64,000 bases of DNA from assembly GCF_007097485.1 (NCBI RefSeq), contig NZ_VKDE01000038.1, forward strand, positions 1-64,000, in the 5' to 3' direction. Made by a program: the position numbers and the translations under genes. Below, one piece after another: positions 51,422 through 60,938 of the stretch (the first letter of the stretch is position 1; every line of letters begins with the position of its first letter). Source of the DNA: Carboxylicivirga sp. M1479 (lineage in GTDB: Bacteria > Bacteroidota > Bacteroidia > Bacteroidales > Marinilabiliaceae). The notes beneath the pieces were generated by a model. The model searched no databases, was not told where the DNA came from, and saw nothing but the letters and a program-made list of their open reading frames with translations.

Positions 51422-51763
51422 AGCATCTATTCTTTTAGCTTTATTAAATCATGCATAATTGTGGCATTATCTCTTCAAGTAGATTAAATATGTTGTTGAA
51501 TAATACTCCAATAATCATTCACCCTAAGCCAATTTATAGTGTTTCAATAGTTGATTTTAGCTCTCTGATGAAAAAAAATCGCAATCCTGAGTAAAAAAAA
51601 ATAATATTTTTCCAACACGCCAAAAGACTACAAATCAGCTGCTTCAGTGATTTTATTTAGTGTTAATTAATGTTGAAATTTATAGGATTTAATTAATATC
51701 GATTGTAATTCAGATTATTAATCTACATTTGTATCAACAAATAACAATTTCAATATTATTAAG
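51422..51763. other. Intergenic region ahead of the cold-shock gene
   Basis: AT-rich with no gene. It holds the cold-shock promoter, listed separately; no cold-box-like structure is clear. No hairpin is obvious between 51422 and 51600. Confidence 0.4.
51702..51731 (+). promoter_or_regulatory. Promoter of the cold-shock gene
   Basis: -33 ATTG at 51702-51705 and -7 TACATTTG at 51724-51731, 18 bp apart, fit the Bacteroidota consensus (TTTG ... TAnnTTTG). The leader to the ATG would be about 27 nt. Confidence 0.6.
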
Positions 51764-51952
51764 ATGAATAAAGGAAAAGTAAAATTCTTCAATGATGCAA
51801 AAGGTTTCGGTTTCATTACTGAGGAAAACGGTAAAGAACATTTTGTACACGTTACTGGATTAATCGACGAAGTTCGTGAAGGTGACGAAGTTGAATTTGA
51901 TCTTCAAGAAGGAAGAAAAGGTTTAAACGCTGTGAACGTAAAAGTAGTATAA
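51764..51952 (+). CDS. Cold-shock protein (CspA family)
   Basis: 62 residues, the length of a minimal cold-shock domain. RNP1 is KGFGFITEE and RNP2 FVHVTGL, with KVKFFNDAKGFGF preceding; these bind single-stranded nucleic acid. It acts as an RNA chaperone. Own promoter and strong terminator. Confidence 0.95.
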   Translation: MNKGKVKFFNDAKGFGFITEENGKEHFVHVTGLIDEVREGDEVEFDLQEGRKGLNAVNVKVV

Positions 51953-51985
51953 TCGATATAACTTTTTTATTACTGTACCAAAAGG

Positions 51986-52016
51986 AGCTCATCATTATTG
52001 ATGAGCTTTTTTTTTG
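51986..52016 (+). terminator. Terminator of the cold-shock gene
   Basis: AGCTCATCA and TGATGAGCT form a perfect 9-bp stem followed by nine T, 33 bp after the stop codon. From 52017 to 52296 nothing else is recognised. Confidence 0.9.
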
Positions 52017-52296
52017 CCTATAAAAGTACAATACCCCCCACCGTGCTTCTTCATCATTGTTTCATGAAAGCCCCAAGACAATAGATTTGTCACATTTAGA
52101 GTCAAATCATATCATTAATTACCATAAGGCTTCCCCTTCTGCTTGTGCTACTTTCTAGCAAAATCCCCTATGCCTTCTTTCGTACTGTCCTTTTGGAGCT
52201 AAAATAATAGGTAATACATGAGCGCTTCGCTATTGGCATAAAAACATTAAACTGTTAATTGTGTTATCTTTATAACACCAAGCAATACCTAATCAG

Positions 52297-53619
52297 ATGC
52301 GAATATCTATCTTCGTCTTTCTCTGCGCAATTATATTAAGCAATAGCGCTCATCTATCGGCTCAGCGGTTTTTATCAAAGGAATGGGCAGATAGCATAAA
52401 AGTTAAAAAAGAACGTAAAGAGGCCAATGGTAGCCTAATGGTAATGCCCCTTGCTGGCCCGGCTTACACCCCCGAACTGAAACTAAGTTTTGCAGGTGGC
52501 GTTATGACCTCTTTTATGACCAATAAAAAAGATAGTTTAATACAACGTAGTTCTGCCCCAATTATGCTTGGATTAAGTACTTCAGGTGCCTACTTTATTG
52601 GCACCAAGCTAACATCATTTTGGTTGCAAGACAAAATTCGCATTTATGGCGACTTTAATTTCAAACACATGCCCGATAACTATTGGGGCGTTGGCTATGA
52701 TGAAGGTCGCTATACCGAAAAATCGGATTCAACAACTGCCTATACGCGCACATGGTGGCAAATAAATCCCAGAATTTTATGGCAGTTTAAACCTAATTAT
52801 TTTGCCGGCCTGGTAATTGATTACAATTACACCCAAGGTAGTGAAGCAAGTAAAGGGGTTGCTGAAGATCCATATTACCAACAGGATAAAGATCGCCCGT
52901 TAAATGGTGGCTTTGGATTAATCTTTCAGTTTGATAGCAGAGATGTACCTGTTAATGCCTGGTCAGGCATGTTCGCAGAGTTTTCTGCCACCAGCTACAA
53001 CACCGCATTTGGAGGAGATAATAATTATGAGATTATTATTGCCGACTTCAGGAAATACTGGACAATAAAAAAACAAGGCAGAACCATAGCAACTCAGTTA
53101 AAAGGCCAGGGAAATTGCTTTTAAAACTAATTATACCACCCCGCCTGTCGGCACCCCTCCTAAAATTCAGGAGGGGACGGTTTTTCATCCTTCTCCTCCT
53201 TGCCAAGGAGGAGTACCACGAAGTGGGGAGGTGGTTAATATGCTTAAAAGCGAATTCCCTAGTTAAAAGGCCGTTTTGGATATGGCGATGTTCCGTTTGG
53301 GGAGATGTCACAACTAGGAACCCCGTTTGATTTAAGAGGTTATACCTGGGGGCGCTACCGTAATAACTCCATGTATTACGCACTTGCCGAATACCGCCAT
53401 ATGTTTTACAAAAATGATGACACCATAAGTAAGCACGGCTTCACTACTTGGTTGGGTGCTGGTTCTATTGGCTCCGACACCACCGAGTTTGAGCAATACC
53501 TGCCCAGTTTAGGAGTGGGCTACCGCCTAGAGGTTCAACCCCGTATGAACTTGCGTGTAGATTTTGGTTTCGGACTTGAAACATTTGGTTTCTATTTTAA
53601 TTTTAATGAAGCTTTCTAA
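52297..53619 (+). pseudogene. BamA/TamA-like outer-membrane protein split by a MITE
   Basis: The first 270 residues (signal MRISIFVFLCAIILSNSAHLSAQ, then beta-strand repeats) end early at a TAA inside an inserted 153-bp element. After the element and a repeated AGTTAAAAGGCC, the frame resumes as RFGYGDVPFGEMSQLG and DLRGYTWGRYRNN and ends FYFNFNEAF, a normal barrel terminus. Deleting 165 bp restores a 385-residue protein without any frameshift. It belongs to the surface-antigen (BamA C-terminal) family, and the next gene is an intact paralogue. As it stands only a truncated barrel can be made, so it is treated as a disrupted gene. Confidence 0.88.
53108..53260. mobile_element. MITE-like element, copy 2 (complete)
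   Basis: 153 bp flanked by the 12-bp duplication AGTTAAAAGGCC (53096-53107 and 53261-53272). The ends are inverted repeats: AGGGAAATTGCTTTTAA at the left and AGGGAATTCGCTTTTAA read inward from the right. The interior has a CCCCTCC/GGAGGGG palindrome and CTCCTCCTTGCCAAGGAGGAG. It codes for nothing, so movement must depend on a transposase encoded elsewhere. Very similar to 9939-10077, inverted. Confidence 0.88.
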
Positions 53620-53693
53620 AAAAACAAGACAAACAATACCACATTACTATCTGTTAATAAGGGTATAGTAGTTTTTACATTAAAAAAGCATAC

Positions 53694-54746
53694 ATGACCA
53701 TAAGAATAATCCTCATCTTTCTACTTCTGATACTATCCTTGCCATATGCCAATGCATTATCTAAAAAGGATAGTACAGATAAAAAGGTCGATTTTGTGCC
53801 CGTTCCATACATTAATTATAACAGAACAGGTGGTTTTGAATTTGGGGGTGTACCAATGGCTATGTACCAATTAAATAGTAAAGATAGTATTTCACCGCCG
53901 TCAATGACTGGTTTAGTGGGCAAATACTCAACTGAAGGCAACTGGGTTATTATAGCTTTTCAGCGCATGTATTGGAAGCAGAACAACTGGCGCTTGGTTT
54001 TTGCGGCGGGAATGGCTTCCAATGGTTTTCAATATTATTCTGAAATAAATGGAGAGATACCTATAGACTATACAACCACCGCAGCATTTGCTTACATGGA
54101 GATTCAACGGCGAATCTATAAAAAGCTATACGGTGGATTGGTCATTATCAGTAGCGTTACTGATACAGAGTTTGATAACGATTCTAACAGCAAACGGACG
54201 TATTTTAATACAATAGGAACAAAGTTCTCGGTGGATTTGCGAAACAATGTTTATTACCCAAGCGAAGGACTGAATGATAATTTCCAATGGACTTCAACAC
54301 CCGATTTTTTAGATAATGAATTTGTGGGGCAGCGAATTGAGATTGATCACAATCAATATTTTCCCTTTAATAATAAAAGAGATGTTTTCGCTTGGCGCTT
54401 AATGACTGGCTTTAGCATTGGAAGCACTGCATTTGAACGCCAATTTATTGTTGGCCGAAATGATTTAAGAGGATATACACAAGGTGAATACCGGGGCGAG
54501 AGTATTGCCACACTGCAAGGAGAGTACCGTTGGAATCCATACAAAAAAATTGGTTTTGTAGGCTTTGCTGGTTTGGCTACAATTTGGGGTGCAGAGATTG
54601 ACGATAACAATGGAAAAATACTACCATCAATAGGAACAGGCTTTCGTTATAATGTATTTCCTAAGAATCATATGAACATTGGGATGGAGGCAGCTGTTGG
54701 TATAGATGACTGGGGCATTTACTTTAGAATAGGCGAAGCCTTTTAA
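53694..54746 (+). CDS. BamA/TamA-family outer-membrane protein
   Basis: 350 residues with a signal peptide (MTIRIILIFLLLILSLPYANA). An intact paralogue of the split gene before it, with the surface-antigen barrel signature RNDLRGYTQGEYRGES and the ending WGIYFRIGEAF with terminal Phe. POTRA domains are not evident, as the soluble N-terminus is short, so it is a bare barrel rather than a full BamA. It probably shares a transcript with the genes on either side (gaps of 74 and ~20 bp). Confidence 0.8.
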   Translation: MTIRIILIFLLLILSLPYANALSKKDSTDKKVDFVPVPYINYNRTGGFEFGGVPMAMYQLNSKDSISPPSMTGLVGKYSTEGNWVIIAFQRMYWKQNNWRLVFAAGMASNGFQYYSEINGEIPIDYTTTAAFAYMEIQRRIYKKLYGGLVIISSVTDTEFDNDSNSKRTYFNTIGTKFSVDLRNNVYYPSEGLNDNFQWTSTPDFLDNEFVGQRIEIDHNQYFPFNNKRDVFAWRLMTGFSIGSTAFERQFIVGRNDLRGYTQGEYRGESIATLQGEYRWNPYKKIGFVGFAGLATIWGAEIDDNNGKILPSIGTGFRYNVFPKNHMNIGMEAAVGIDDWGIYFRIGEAF

Positions 54747-54766
54747 CCAAGCTAAATTATTTGATC

Positions 54767-55798
54767 ATGAAAACACTCTCCAAATTAATAGGAATAATAG
54801 TGATACTAACGACAATTACAAGCGTTAGTAATGCACAAGGGTTCGACAGCACCCAAATTGGAAAAGAGTACCCTTACCTCTTGCCCATTTTAGGTAACAA
54901 GGCATATACCCGAGGGTATAAATTTCAGCTACCACATGGCATCATGGTTAACTCAATTTATAATGAACAGAATATATTGTTAGAAAACTTTAAAATGGCG
55001 ATTAATGATGGTGATTTTATTGATTTAGCCGATAACATAATATTTGGGCCTTCGTCGGCTGATATTAAAACCTTCAATTTTAGAGCAGACACATGGATAT
55101 TTCCATTCTTATCAGTAGGCGGATACTATGGTCAATACAAAGGAACCACCTCTGTTAGACTTGAGGGTTTAAAAAATTCTGTTGGCGAACCCATATTGGA
55201 AGCTTTGTTTCCCATTGAAACTTTTTCAGATGCCGACGGTGCCTATTGGGGTTTTAACGTACTGGGTATTATACCTGCCGGACCAGTAAACTTAGCCGTT
55301 GATTATTCCTGGTCTTGGTCGCAAAATGAATTATTGAACAAACCTGTTCGGGTAGATGTAAGTGGCATCCGCGTTATTAAAAACTTTAAAGTTGGTAAAA
55401 AACCAGATATGTTCTTAGGAGTATGGACTGGTGCTCAATTTAATAAATTGGGGGCCTTAACTGATGGTGAAATAGTATTGGGCGATCTGGGCCGCAGCGC
55501 AGGTGCTGTTAACCAAACAGCCTTGCAGGAGCAGTGGCAGGAACTCACTACATCAAACGACTGGAACCAGTTTTCTGCGGGTGAGCAAGAAACCATTGAG
55601 GCCCTTTACAATAAAGCCAGAGGCATTGAAGACACAGTTATTAAATACCAATTTAACAAGTCTTTGGAGTACAAGTGGAACATGTTACTAGGAGGAAACT
55701 TTCAGTTGAACAGGCATTTCCAATTCCGAACCGAATACGGCTTTTTGAAATCGAAAAAAACCCTTATGTTTTCTGCCAACTATAGATTTGGTCTATAA
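54767..55798 (+). CDS. Predicted outer-membrane beta-barrel protein
   Basis: 343 residues from MKTLSKLIGIIVILTTITSVSNAQ (a Met two codons earlier is possible). After the signal, alternating strands (ADTWIFPFLSVGGYYGQYKG, PAGPVNLAVDYSWSWSQNE, FRTEYGFLKSKKTLMF) end with SANYRFGL, as in barrels. A helical stretch (~245-285) interrupts. No named family is recognised. It is third in the envelope gene group. Confidence 0.6.
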   Translation: MKTLSKLIGIIVILTTITSVSNAQGFDSTQIGKEYPYLLPILGNKAYTRGYKFQLPHGIMVNSIYNEQNILLENFKMAINDGDFIDLADNIIFGPSSADIKTFNFRADTWIFPFLSVGGYYGQYKGTTSVRLEGLKNSVGEPILEALFPIETFSDADGAYWGFNVLGIIPAGPVNLAVDYSWSWSQNELLNKPVRVDVSGIRVIKNFKVGKKPDMFLGVWTGAQFNKLGALTDGEIVLGDLGRSAGAVNQTALQEQWQELTTSNDWNQFSAGEQETIEALYNKARGIEDTVIKYQFNKSLEYKWNMLLGGNFQLNRHFQFRTEYGFLKSKKTLMFSANYRFGL

Positions 55799-55832
55799 CA
55801 CAAACCTTTTCAAATACTAAATACCAGATACT

Positions 55833-56597
55833 ATGCTAATAGGACTTATTACACTCATCATCATGCTTCTCTCTGGCCCTGAGCAAGTATTTATGATCAA
55901 AGGCTTACAAAAGGAAGTCAGGCAACACGTTGATGATAAAGAACGCAAAAAAGAAATTATCCAAATCATCAAAACAAGTCGGAAAACAATAGAAAAAGAA
56001 ACTAAAAATAGTGAACGGAAAGCAAAAGACTTCTATAAAGATTTAAAAGATTATCCATGCGATTTTACAATGATAAAACAGCATTTGGATAATCACAATG
56101 CCAAAGAGAAAGAGCTTCAAAGTATGTTGATTGAAAATAGATTAAAACTACAGGAGCTTTTAACTACTGAGGAATGGCAGTTAATTATAGAACCAAGTAT
56201 CCACCCTAAACCCAAGATGGTTCGTAAAAAGCTGAAAACTGATATAAAAATGCTTAGTACTGCTCAGAAGCATTTCAAAAATATTGAGAAGATTCTAAAA
56301 GAAGGAGATACCAACAAAGAGGACTTGGCAAATATTAACAAGCTCTTTCAAAAGTTCAAGGATAGTAACATTGCCATGTTACATAACATTGCCAACAATA
56401 ATTTCAATTCTACAAAAATATTAAGAGATCAAACTTGCAGCCGTGCGGACATCAACGCTTTTTATAATGAACAAAGCAAACATCGCCAAGCTGTTAGGCA
56501 AAGTTTTATTGAATTGATTGAAGTAACTCAAAAAGCTGTTACCCAAAAACAATGGCAAAAAATACGTTACAATTTAAAAAAGATTATCATCATTTAA
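55833..56597 (+). CDS. Coiled-coil protein with N-terminal membrane helix
   Basis: 254 residues. One hydrophobic segment (MLIGLITLIIMLLSG) is followed by an almost wholly helical, Lys/Glu-rich body with heptad-like spacing (KERKKEIIQIIKTSRKTIEK; KTDIKMLSTAQKHFKNIEKI). No domain is recognised. It starts 34 bp after the barrel gene and closes the four-gene run. A periplasmic stalk or tether is one idea only. Confidence 0.55.
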   Translation: MLIGLITLIIMLLSGPEQVFMIKGLQKEVRQHVDDKERKKEIIQIIKTSRKTIEKETKNSERKAKDFYKDLKDYPCDFTMIKQHLDNHNAKEKELQSMLIENRLKLQELLTTEEWQLIIEPSIHPKPKMVRKKLKTDIKMLSTAQKHFKNIEKILKEGDTNKEDLANINKLFQKFKDSNIAMLHNIANNNFNSTKILRDQTCSRADINAFYNEQSKHRQAVRQSFIELIEVTQKAVTQKQWQKIRYNLKKIIII

Positions 56598-56675
56598 TGG
56601 CAGCAAAAAACCACCTCTTTTTTGTCATAAAAAACAATTAATCAACTGAGAAAACAATTTCAATTAAGAAGAGCA

Positions 56676-58055
56676 TTACAACTCTTCTTTCTTTTTGTCG
56701 AAAATTAGGTTAATACCTATACGTCCATTCACATACTGTGCATTTTCGGGGTCAAATAAAGACAGTAAATTATCAGTTACAGCATAAAACTGAAAGGCTC
56801 CTGCCCTAACAGAGATACCTGTTCCTAGATTGGAAGGTGCATTTTTCTTCATGGTATACGTAATCGCTGATGATATCACTTTACGATGAGAAAGTCCGAC
56901 CGAAAAGGATGCTTCAGGTAAAAATAATTCATCGATTACATAATTTTTAGATAGAACACCAAAATTAAGCCATGGCTGGAATTGATAGAAAGCACTCACA
57001 TTAAAATTCCCCATTAAACCAGTGGAATAGACTTCATTTGCATCCTCCACCTTAAAAGCTTCCTTAAAATCCGCCTCTAATTGTGCCCAGTAATCATCCT
57101 CACCACCTTCCTCACCAGTTATTTCATCAGACACATCTACACCTTCGAATAAAAATGTCCCCGACGTTGACAACTGGGTGGTTTCAGTGGTCCACGAGAT
57201 AGATCCTACATCTATTACCGAAGCTCCCAGCAATAGCTTTTCTGTTGCCTGATACGTCACCCCAAAATCAAAAGCAAATCCTTTATTTTTGGTTGATAAA
57301 AAATCATCTGCTCCAAAAGAATCACTTAACTCAACACTGCTCACATATCCCTCATCATCGTATCCAATATCAAGTGGTAAGTTGGTACGCACAGCCATAC
57401 TAGACTGCAAGGATACCAAACTATTTTCTTCCGTAATAAACTTGGCATCTACATACTCCGATTCTACATGAGCAACACCTAAAATAATTTTGGCACGGGC
57501 GCCAATCGTAAATTTTGAATTCAAAATGCGCGACCACCCGAAAGCGATTTCATTATAATCGACCCCATGCACGTACATATCCGATAAGTCGTGGTTAATG
57601 GGCGCATTACCCTCGTAATTCCAATTACCATTTCTCAAATCAAATAAGGCTTTCGGGTAATTAGCTCTAGCTTTTAAACGATGATTTATTTCAAAACTCA
57701 GAAATGTGTGCTCTCTTACCGAAAATCCAAGACCCAGTACCTGCAGGGTAGCTTCTGTGGCAAAAGTATTAAGATCTTGAAGTTGACCTGCTGCGTAATC
57801 CAAATCAATTACAGTTGAATCGCTAGTCGCATCCGGACGAATGATATCATTCCAAGAGAATCCAGAATTCTCTCCATTTATTTGCACGCCGCCCAGAGCA
57901 GGCATGGCAATGTACCAGCCATCAACAGGTCGAAAAGCTGGGTTCATGATATTATTCTGAGGTATTCCCTTAAGAAATATTTGTGTGTTATCCTGCGCAG
58001 AAACACTACCAACTATTAACAGAATTAAAATGTAAGCTATATAAATTCGATACAT
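56676..58055 (-). CDS. DUF5723-family outer-membrane-type protein
   Basis: 459 residues with a signal peptide (MYRIYIAYILILLIVGSVSAQ). NNIMNPAFRPVDGWYIAMPALGG is the opening of DUF5723 proteins; many barrel-like strands follow (LGLGFSVREHTFLSFEINHRL, FGWSRILNSKFTIGARAKII). The fold recalls PorV/FadL-type barrels, some of which serve type IX secretion. It follows the lipoprotein gene by 24 bp, in one operon. Confidence 0.75.
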   Translation of the reverse strand: MYRIYIAYILILLIVGSVSAQDNTQIFLKGIPQNNIMNPAFRPVDGWYIAMPALGGVQINGENSGFSWNDIIRPDATSDSTVIDLDYAAGQLQDLNTFATEATLQVLGLGFSVREHTFLSFEINHRLKARANYPKALFDLRNGNWNYEGNAPINHDLSDMYVHGVDYNEIAFGWSRILNSKFTIGARAKIILGVAHVESEYVDAKFITEENSLVSLQSSMAVRTNLPLDIGYDDEGYVSSVELSDSFGADDFLSTKNKGFAFDFGVTYQATEKLLLGASVIDVGSISWTTETTQLSTSGTFLFEGVDVSDEITGEEGGEDDYWAQLEADFKEAFKVEDANEVYSTGLMGNFNVSAFYQFQPWLNFGVLSKNYVIDELFLPEASFSVGLSHRKVISSAITYTMKKNAPSNLGTGISVRAGAFQFYAVTDNLLSLFDPENAQYVNGRIGINLIFDKKKEEL

Positions 58056-58079
58056 ATTCTTTTCGTTTTAAGGTCAGTA

Positions 58080-59603
58080 TTAGTCTAAATCAACAACACC
58101 CTTCATATCAATAGCGATATTAAGCGATTGATCGGTTGTTATCACCACATGCTGATTGGGCACATCGTAACTGCTACTTTTTATGTGCATGCGCATGAAT
58201 AATTTCTCCGCAATTGATAAATAGTTAATTTGCTCTTGAGTAAGTATTATTTCCTGACTTTGCTTTTTTGCTTCGGTGGCAATACCGTCAGTATTAATTT
58301 CAGCCCCTTCTAAAAAAATGGCTTCGATCGTATCCAAGATTCGATCCTCATCCTCATCATAAATATCGACGAAAACATCAGTATCAAAGGGAAAGCTAGT
58401 TTCTCCAGAAATCACCATTGTAGCCGCTTGCAAGTCTTGCAGCACCTCATTCTCATCTACATCAAGCGTATCTATAGATATGTAACTATCAATCCTGAAT
58501 TCAGCAGGTATTTCTACTAAATAACCCATTATAACACTGCTCTCATCGGTGAGTTCAACCTCATTATTTAAAGCAAAACCCGGATTAAGTGTTAACACGG
58601 CATCGTAATCAATGGTAGGAGGCAAATAGCTTAGAAAATCAGTTAGGTTCGAGTTAGTATTATCAATAACTAAAGTATCGCGCACATAAGCAACATCCTC
58701 GGGAGCAGGTGGCACTAAAATATCTGGAAAAACAAGCTCCATACTATCTAAAGGTGCTATCTCACCTTTGAAATAAGGGTCGATAATACCTTCAAACGGC
58801 GTATAATTAGTTACTATTAAATTAATGTTTGGTTCTGCAAACTCAATGCCATCAGGCACTTCATCCAATCCCTCATATTGCATTTCTATACTACCCGACT
58901 CAAAACGGGTAGTCGTTTCCTCCATGGTACCTTTAATGTAATCATAATCCAAGTTGCTAATAGAAAAAGTCAAGGCTCCTATTTCTAAGGTATAATCACG
59001 GGAAGCATCCATTAGGCGCACCGTAAAAATGGCTGGAACCTTCTGATCTACCAATTCAAAAAAGTCATCCTCATATCGTTCATTAAAAGGGTTATCATTG
59101 CTAATTTGAGTTTCAATAATCTTGCCTCCTTCGGATGCATTAACTGTAGGCAATTCTATTTTCAAATATAATGGAGCCACCATGTCCTCACCACTAATGG
59201 ATAAATCGTAGCTCACCTCCATAGCACTTATGGTACCATTATTACTTGTGATCGGAATATATGCTTCGAAAGTAAATTCTGCTCCTCCATTAAGCATTGA
59301 GTAATCAATTGGGCTAGTTGACTCTCCTGCAGCAATATCAAATAAATCGTCCAATGTCAGTACCGATACAGAGTCAGCCTGTTGGTAAAGCATGATGCGC
59401 TCGAATCCATTAACATCAGTATAGTAGCTCACGTAGTCGGTTTCATCGCTGAAAAGTTCGCCCATTGTTACCTCCGTAAACATTAGGGGCATAGTAAAAC
59501 CTGGGTTTATAGGGATTTCATCTTTTAGCGTATCGGTATTAAATAAATCACCCGAACAAGCACTAAAAAGCGGTAATAGTACAATGAGAATTTTCCATTT
59601 CAT
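58080..59603 (-). CDS. Large acidic lipoprotein of unknown function
   Basis: 507 residues. The signal MKWKILIVLLPLFSAC gives Cys16. The mature part is very acidic (runs of Asp and Glu, e.g. IDTLDVDENEVLQDL) and built of repeated beta-rich segments. No family is recognised beyond being a Bacteroidota-style surface or periplasmic lipoprotein. It is paired with the DUF5723 gene as a two-gene operon, and the two may form a complex. Confidence 0.65.
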   Translation of the reverse strand: MKWKILIVLLPLFSACSGDLFNTDTLKDEIPINPGFTMPLMFTEVTMGELFSDETDYVSYYTDVNGFERIMLYQQADSVSVLTLDDLFDIAAGESTSPIDYSMLNGGAEFTFEAYIPITSNNGTISAMEVSYDLSISGEDMVAPLYLKIELPTVNASEGGKIIETQISNDNPFNERYEDDFFELVDQKVPAIFTVRLMDASRDYTLEIGALTFSISNLDYDYIKGTMEETTTRFESGSIEMQYEGLDEVPDGIEFAEPNINLIVTNYTPFEGIIDPYFKGEIAPLDSMELVFPDILVPPAPEDVAYVRDTLVIDNTNSNLTDFLSYLPPTIDYDAVLTLNPGFALNNEVELTDESSVIMGYLVEIPAEFRIDSYISIDTLDVDENEVLQDLQAATMVISGETSFPFDTDVFVDIYDEDEDRILDTIEAIFLEGAEINTDGIATEAKKQSQEIILTQEQINYLSIAEKLFMRMHIKSSSYDVPNQHVVITTDQSLNIAIDMKGVVDLD

Positions 59604-60023
59604 AGGACCAAATTTGAATGTTCTTATAAAACAGTTAGATGCTAAAATAGTTTAATGGAAGGTGGGCAATTCTGGTATTAATTTAGGAACAAGTGAAGCA
59701 CTATAGTTTGGGAGAATTTAAACCTATAAACTAACGAATAGAGCATAAGTAATAAACAACATTCTTTGCTGAGTAGCTTATTCGTTTTCTATGTGGCACC
59801 ATGGATACAAGTAGGTAACAGAAAGGTGCCAAGAAGGCATCAACCTCGCTAACAGCGAGGTTGTACCGAAGAAGGTACGGTGAAGCTACGAAGCAATACC
59901 AAAGCAGATACAATGGATTGACATACATTATCCGATAAACTAAAAAACCTAAACGTCCATAAAGCGATAAACATATATTCCTACAAACGTCAAACTCGCA
60001 AATCAGTTTCATCGCTAGGTATG
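59604..60023. other. Intergenic stretch with two adjoining hairpins
   Basis: AACCTCGCTaacAGCGAGGTT at 59842-59862 (9-bp stem) and GTACC/GGTAC at 59863-59878. A frame across 59731-60012 has no family features and includes the hairpins, so it is not called. Nothing else is evident before the repeat array starts at 60024. Confidence 0.5.
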
Positions 60024-60400
60024 TGTCGGGCTTTCAGCCCTAGTATTGATGTTGCATGGAGGCACACAGGTCGTTTCGCATAGCTCAACAACCTGTGCTA
60101 GTACGTTCATGCCTTTCAGGCAATTTTGGATAATTAACACCTTGCAATCCATAATATTGTATTATACATATTTAGCTCCAACGGAGCGATGTGTATTAAG
60201 ATAGGTCAAAGGCCTATCGTAAATACATAGCAATAATATTTAGCTCTGTAGAAGCGGCACATCTAATCATTAAGGATTCTGTCACGTATTCATGTGTCGG
60301 GCCTTCAGCCCTAGTATTCACTTTGCATTGATTAGCACAGGCCGTTTCATTTCATTCAACGACCTGCGCTAATATGGGATTGCCTTTCAGGCAAAAGATT
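60024..60400. repeat. REP-type array B, left part (two units)
   Basis: The block TCGGGCTTTCAGCCCT (second copy TCGGGCCTTCAGCCCT) occurs at 60026 and 60297, 271 bp apart. Each unit continues with CACAGGTCGTTTCGCAT, CAACAACCTGTGC, TGCCTTTCAGGCA, GCTCCAACGGAGC, TAGGTCAAAGGCCTA and GCTCTGTAGAAGCGGC. Most of these are short palindromes. This family is unrelated to array A. Confidence 0.88.
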
Positions 60401-60467
60401 AGGAAACAACGGATGATAATTTATTTATAATTTCCTAACTTTCATCTTAAACAACTAAACCATAATT

Positions 60468-60914
60468 ATGTCCCAATCTTTGTCTAAGGTTTATATTCAC
60501 CTTGTATTCTCAACCAAACATATTAAACCATTGATACACGAAGATGTTCGTTCAGGCTTACAAGCTTACATTGTGGGTACTTTGTCCGAACTAAAATCTT
60601 ATGTTGAAGCGGCATATGCTAATCCAGATCACATACATATCCTATGTACTCTGCCTCGTATTCTTAGTGTGGCTTCATTGGTATCAAAACTAAAGTCTTC
60701 TTCATCAACATGGATGAAAACGAAAGGTAGCCCAAACTTCTATTGGCAAGATGGCTATGGTGTTTTCTCCGTTAGCGCATCCAAATTAACTATTGTGAAA
60801 AGGTATATAGAGAATCAGAAAGTTCACCATCAAAAAACATATTTTAAAGATGAGCTAAGAGAATTTTTGAATCAGTACAATGTTGAATTTGACGAGGCCT
60901 ATATTTGGGATTAA
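60468..60914 (+). CDS. Y1 (IS200-like) transposase, second RAYT
   Basis: 148 residues. HIH pair at 55-57 (NPDHIHILC), WQDGYGVF signature (~93-100) and Tyr113 in RYIENQKVHHQ. Same fold as the RAYT at 30432 but only distantly similar in sequence; it is surrounded by its own repeat family, two units before and four after. Intact, so activity on array B is plausible. Confidence 0.92.
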   Translation: MSQSLSKVYIHLVFSTKHIKPLIHEDVRSGLQAYIVGTLSELKSYVEAAYANPDHIHILCTLPRILSVASLVSKLKSSSSTWMKTKGSPNFYWQDGYGVFSVSASKLTIVKRYIENQKVHHQKTYFKDELREFLNQYNVEFDEAYIWD

Positions 60915-60938
60915 TAACACAATATATTTATCATCATG

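Noticed and set aside
53305-53619. Independent 104-residue gene after the MITE
   Set aside because: It is the 3' part of the split barrel gene: the frame and sequence continue exactly when the 165 bp are removed.
59731-60012. 93-codon minus-strand frame
   Set aside because: It crosses two hairpins next to array B and has no recognisable protein features.
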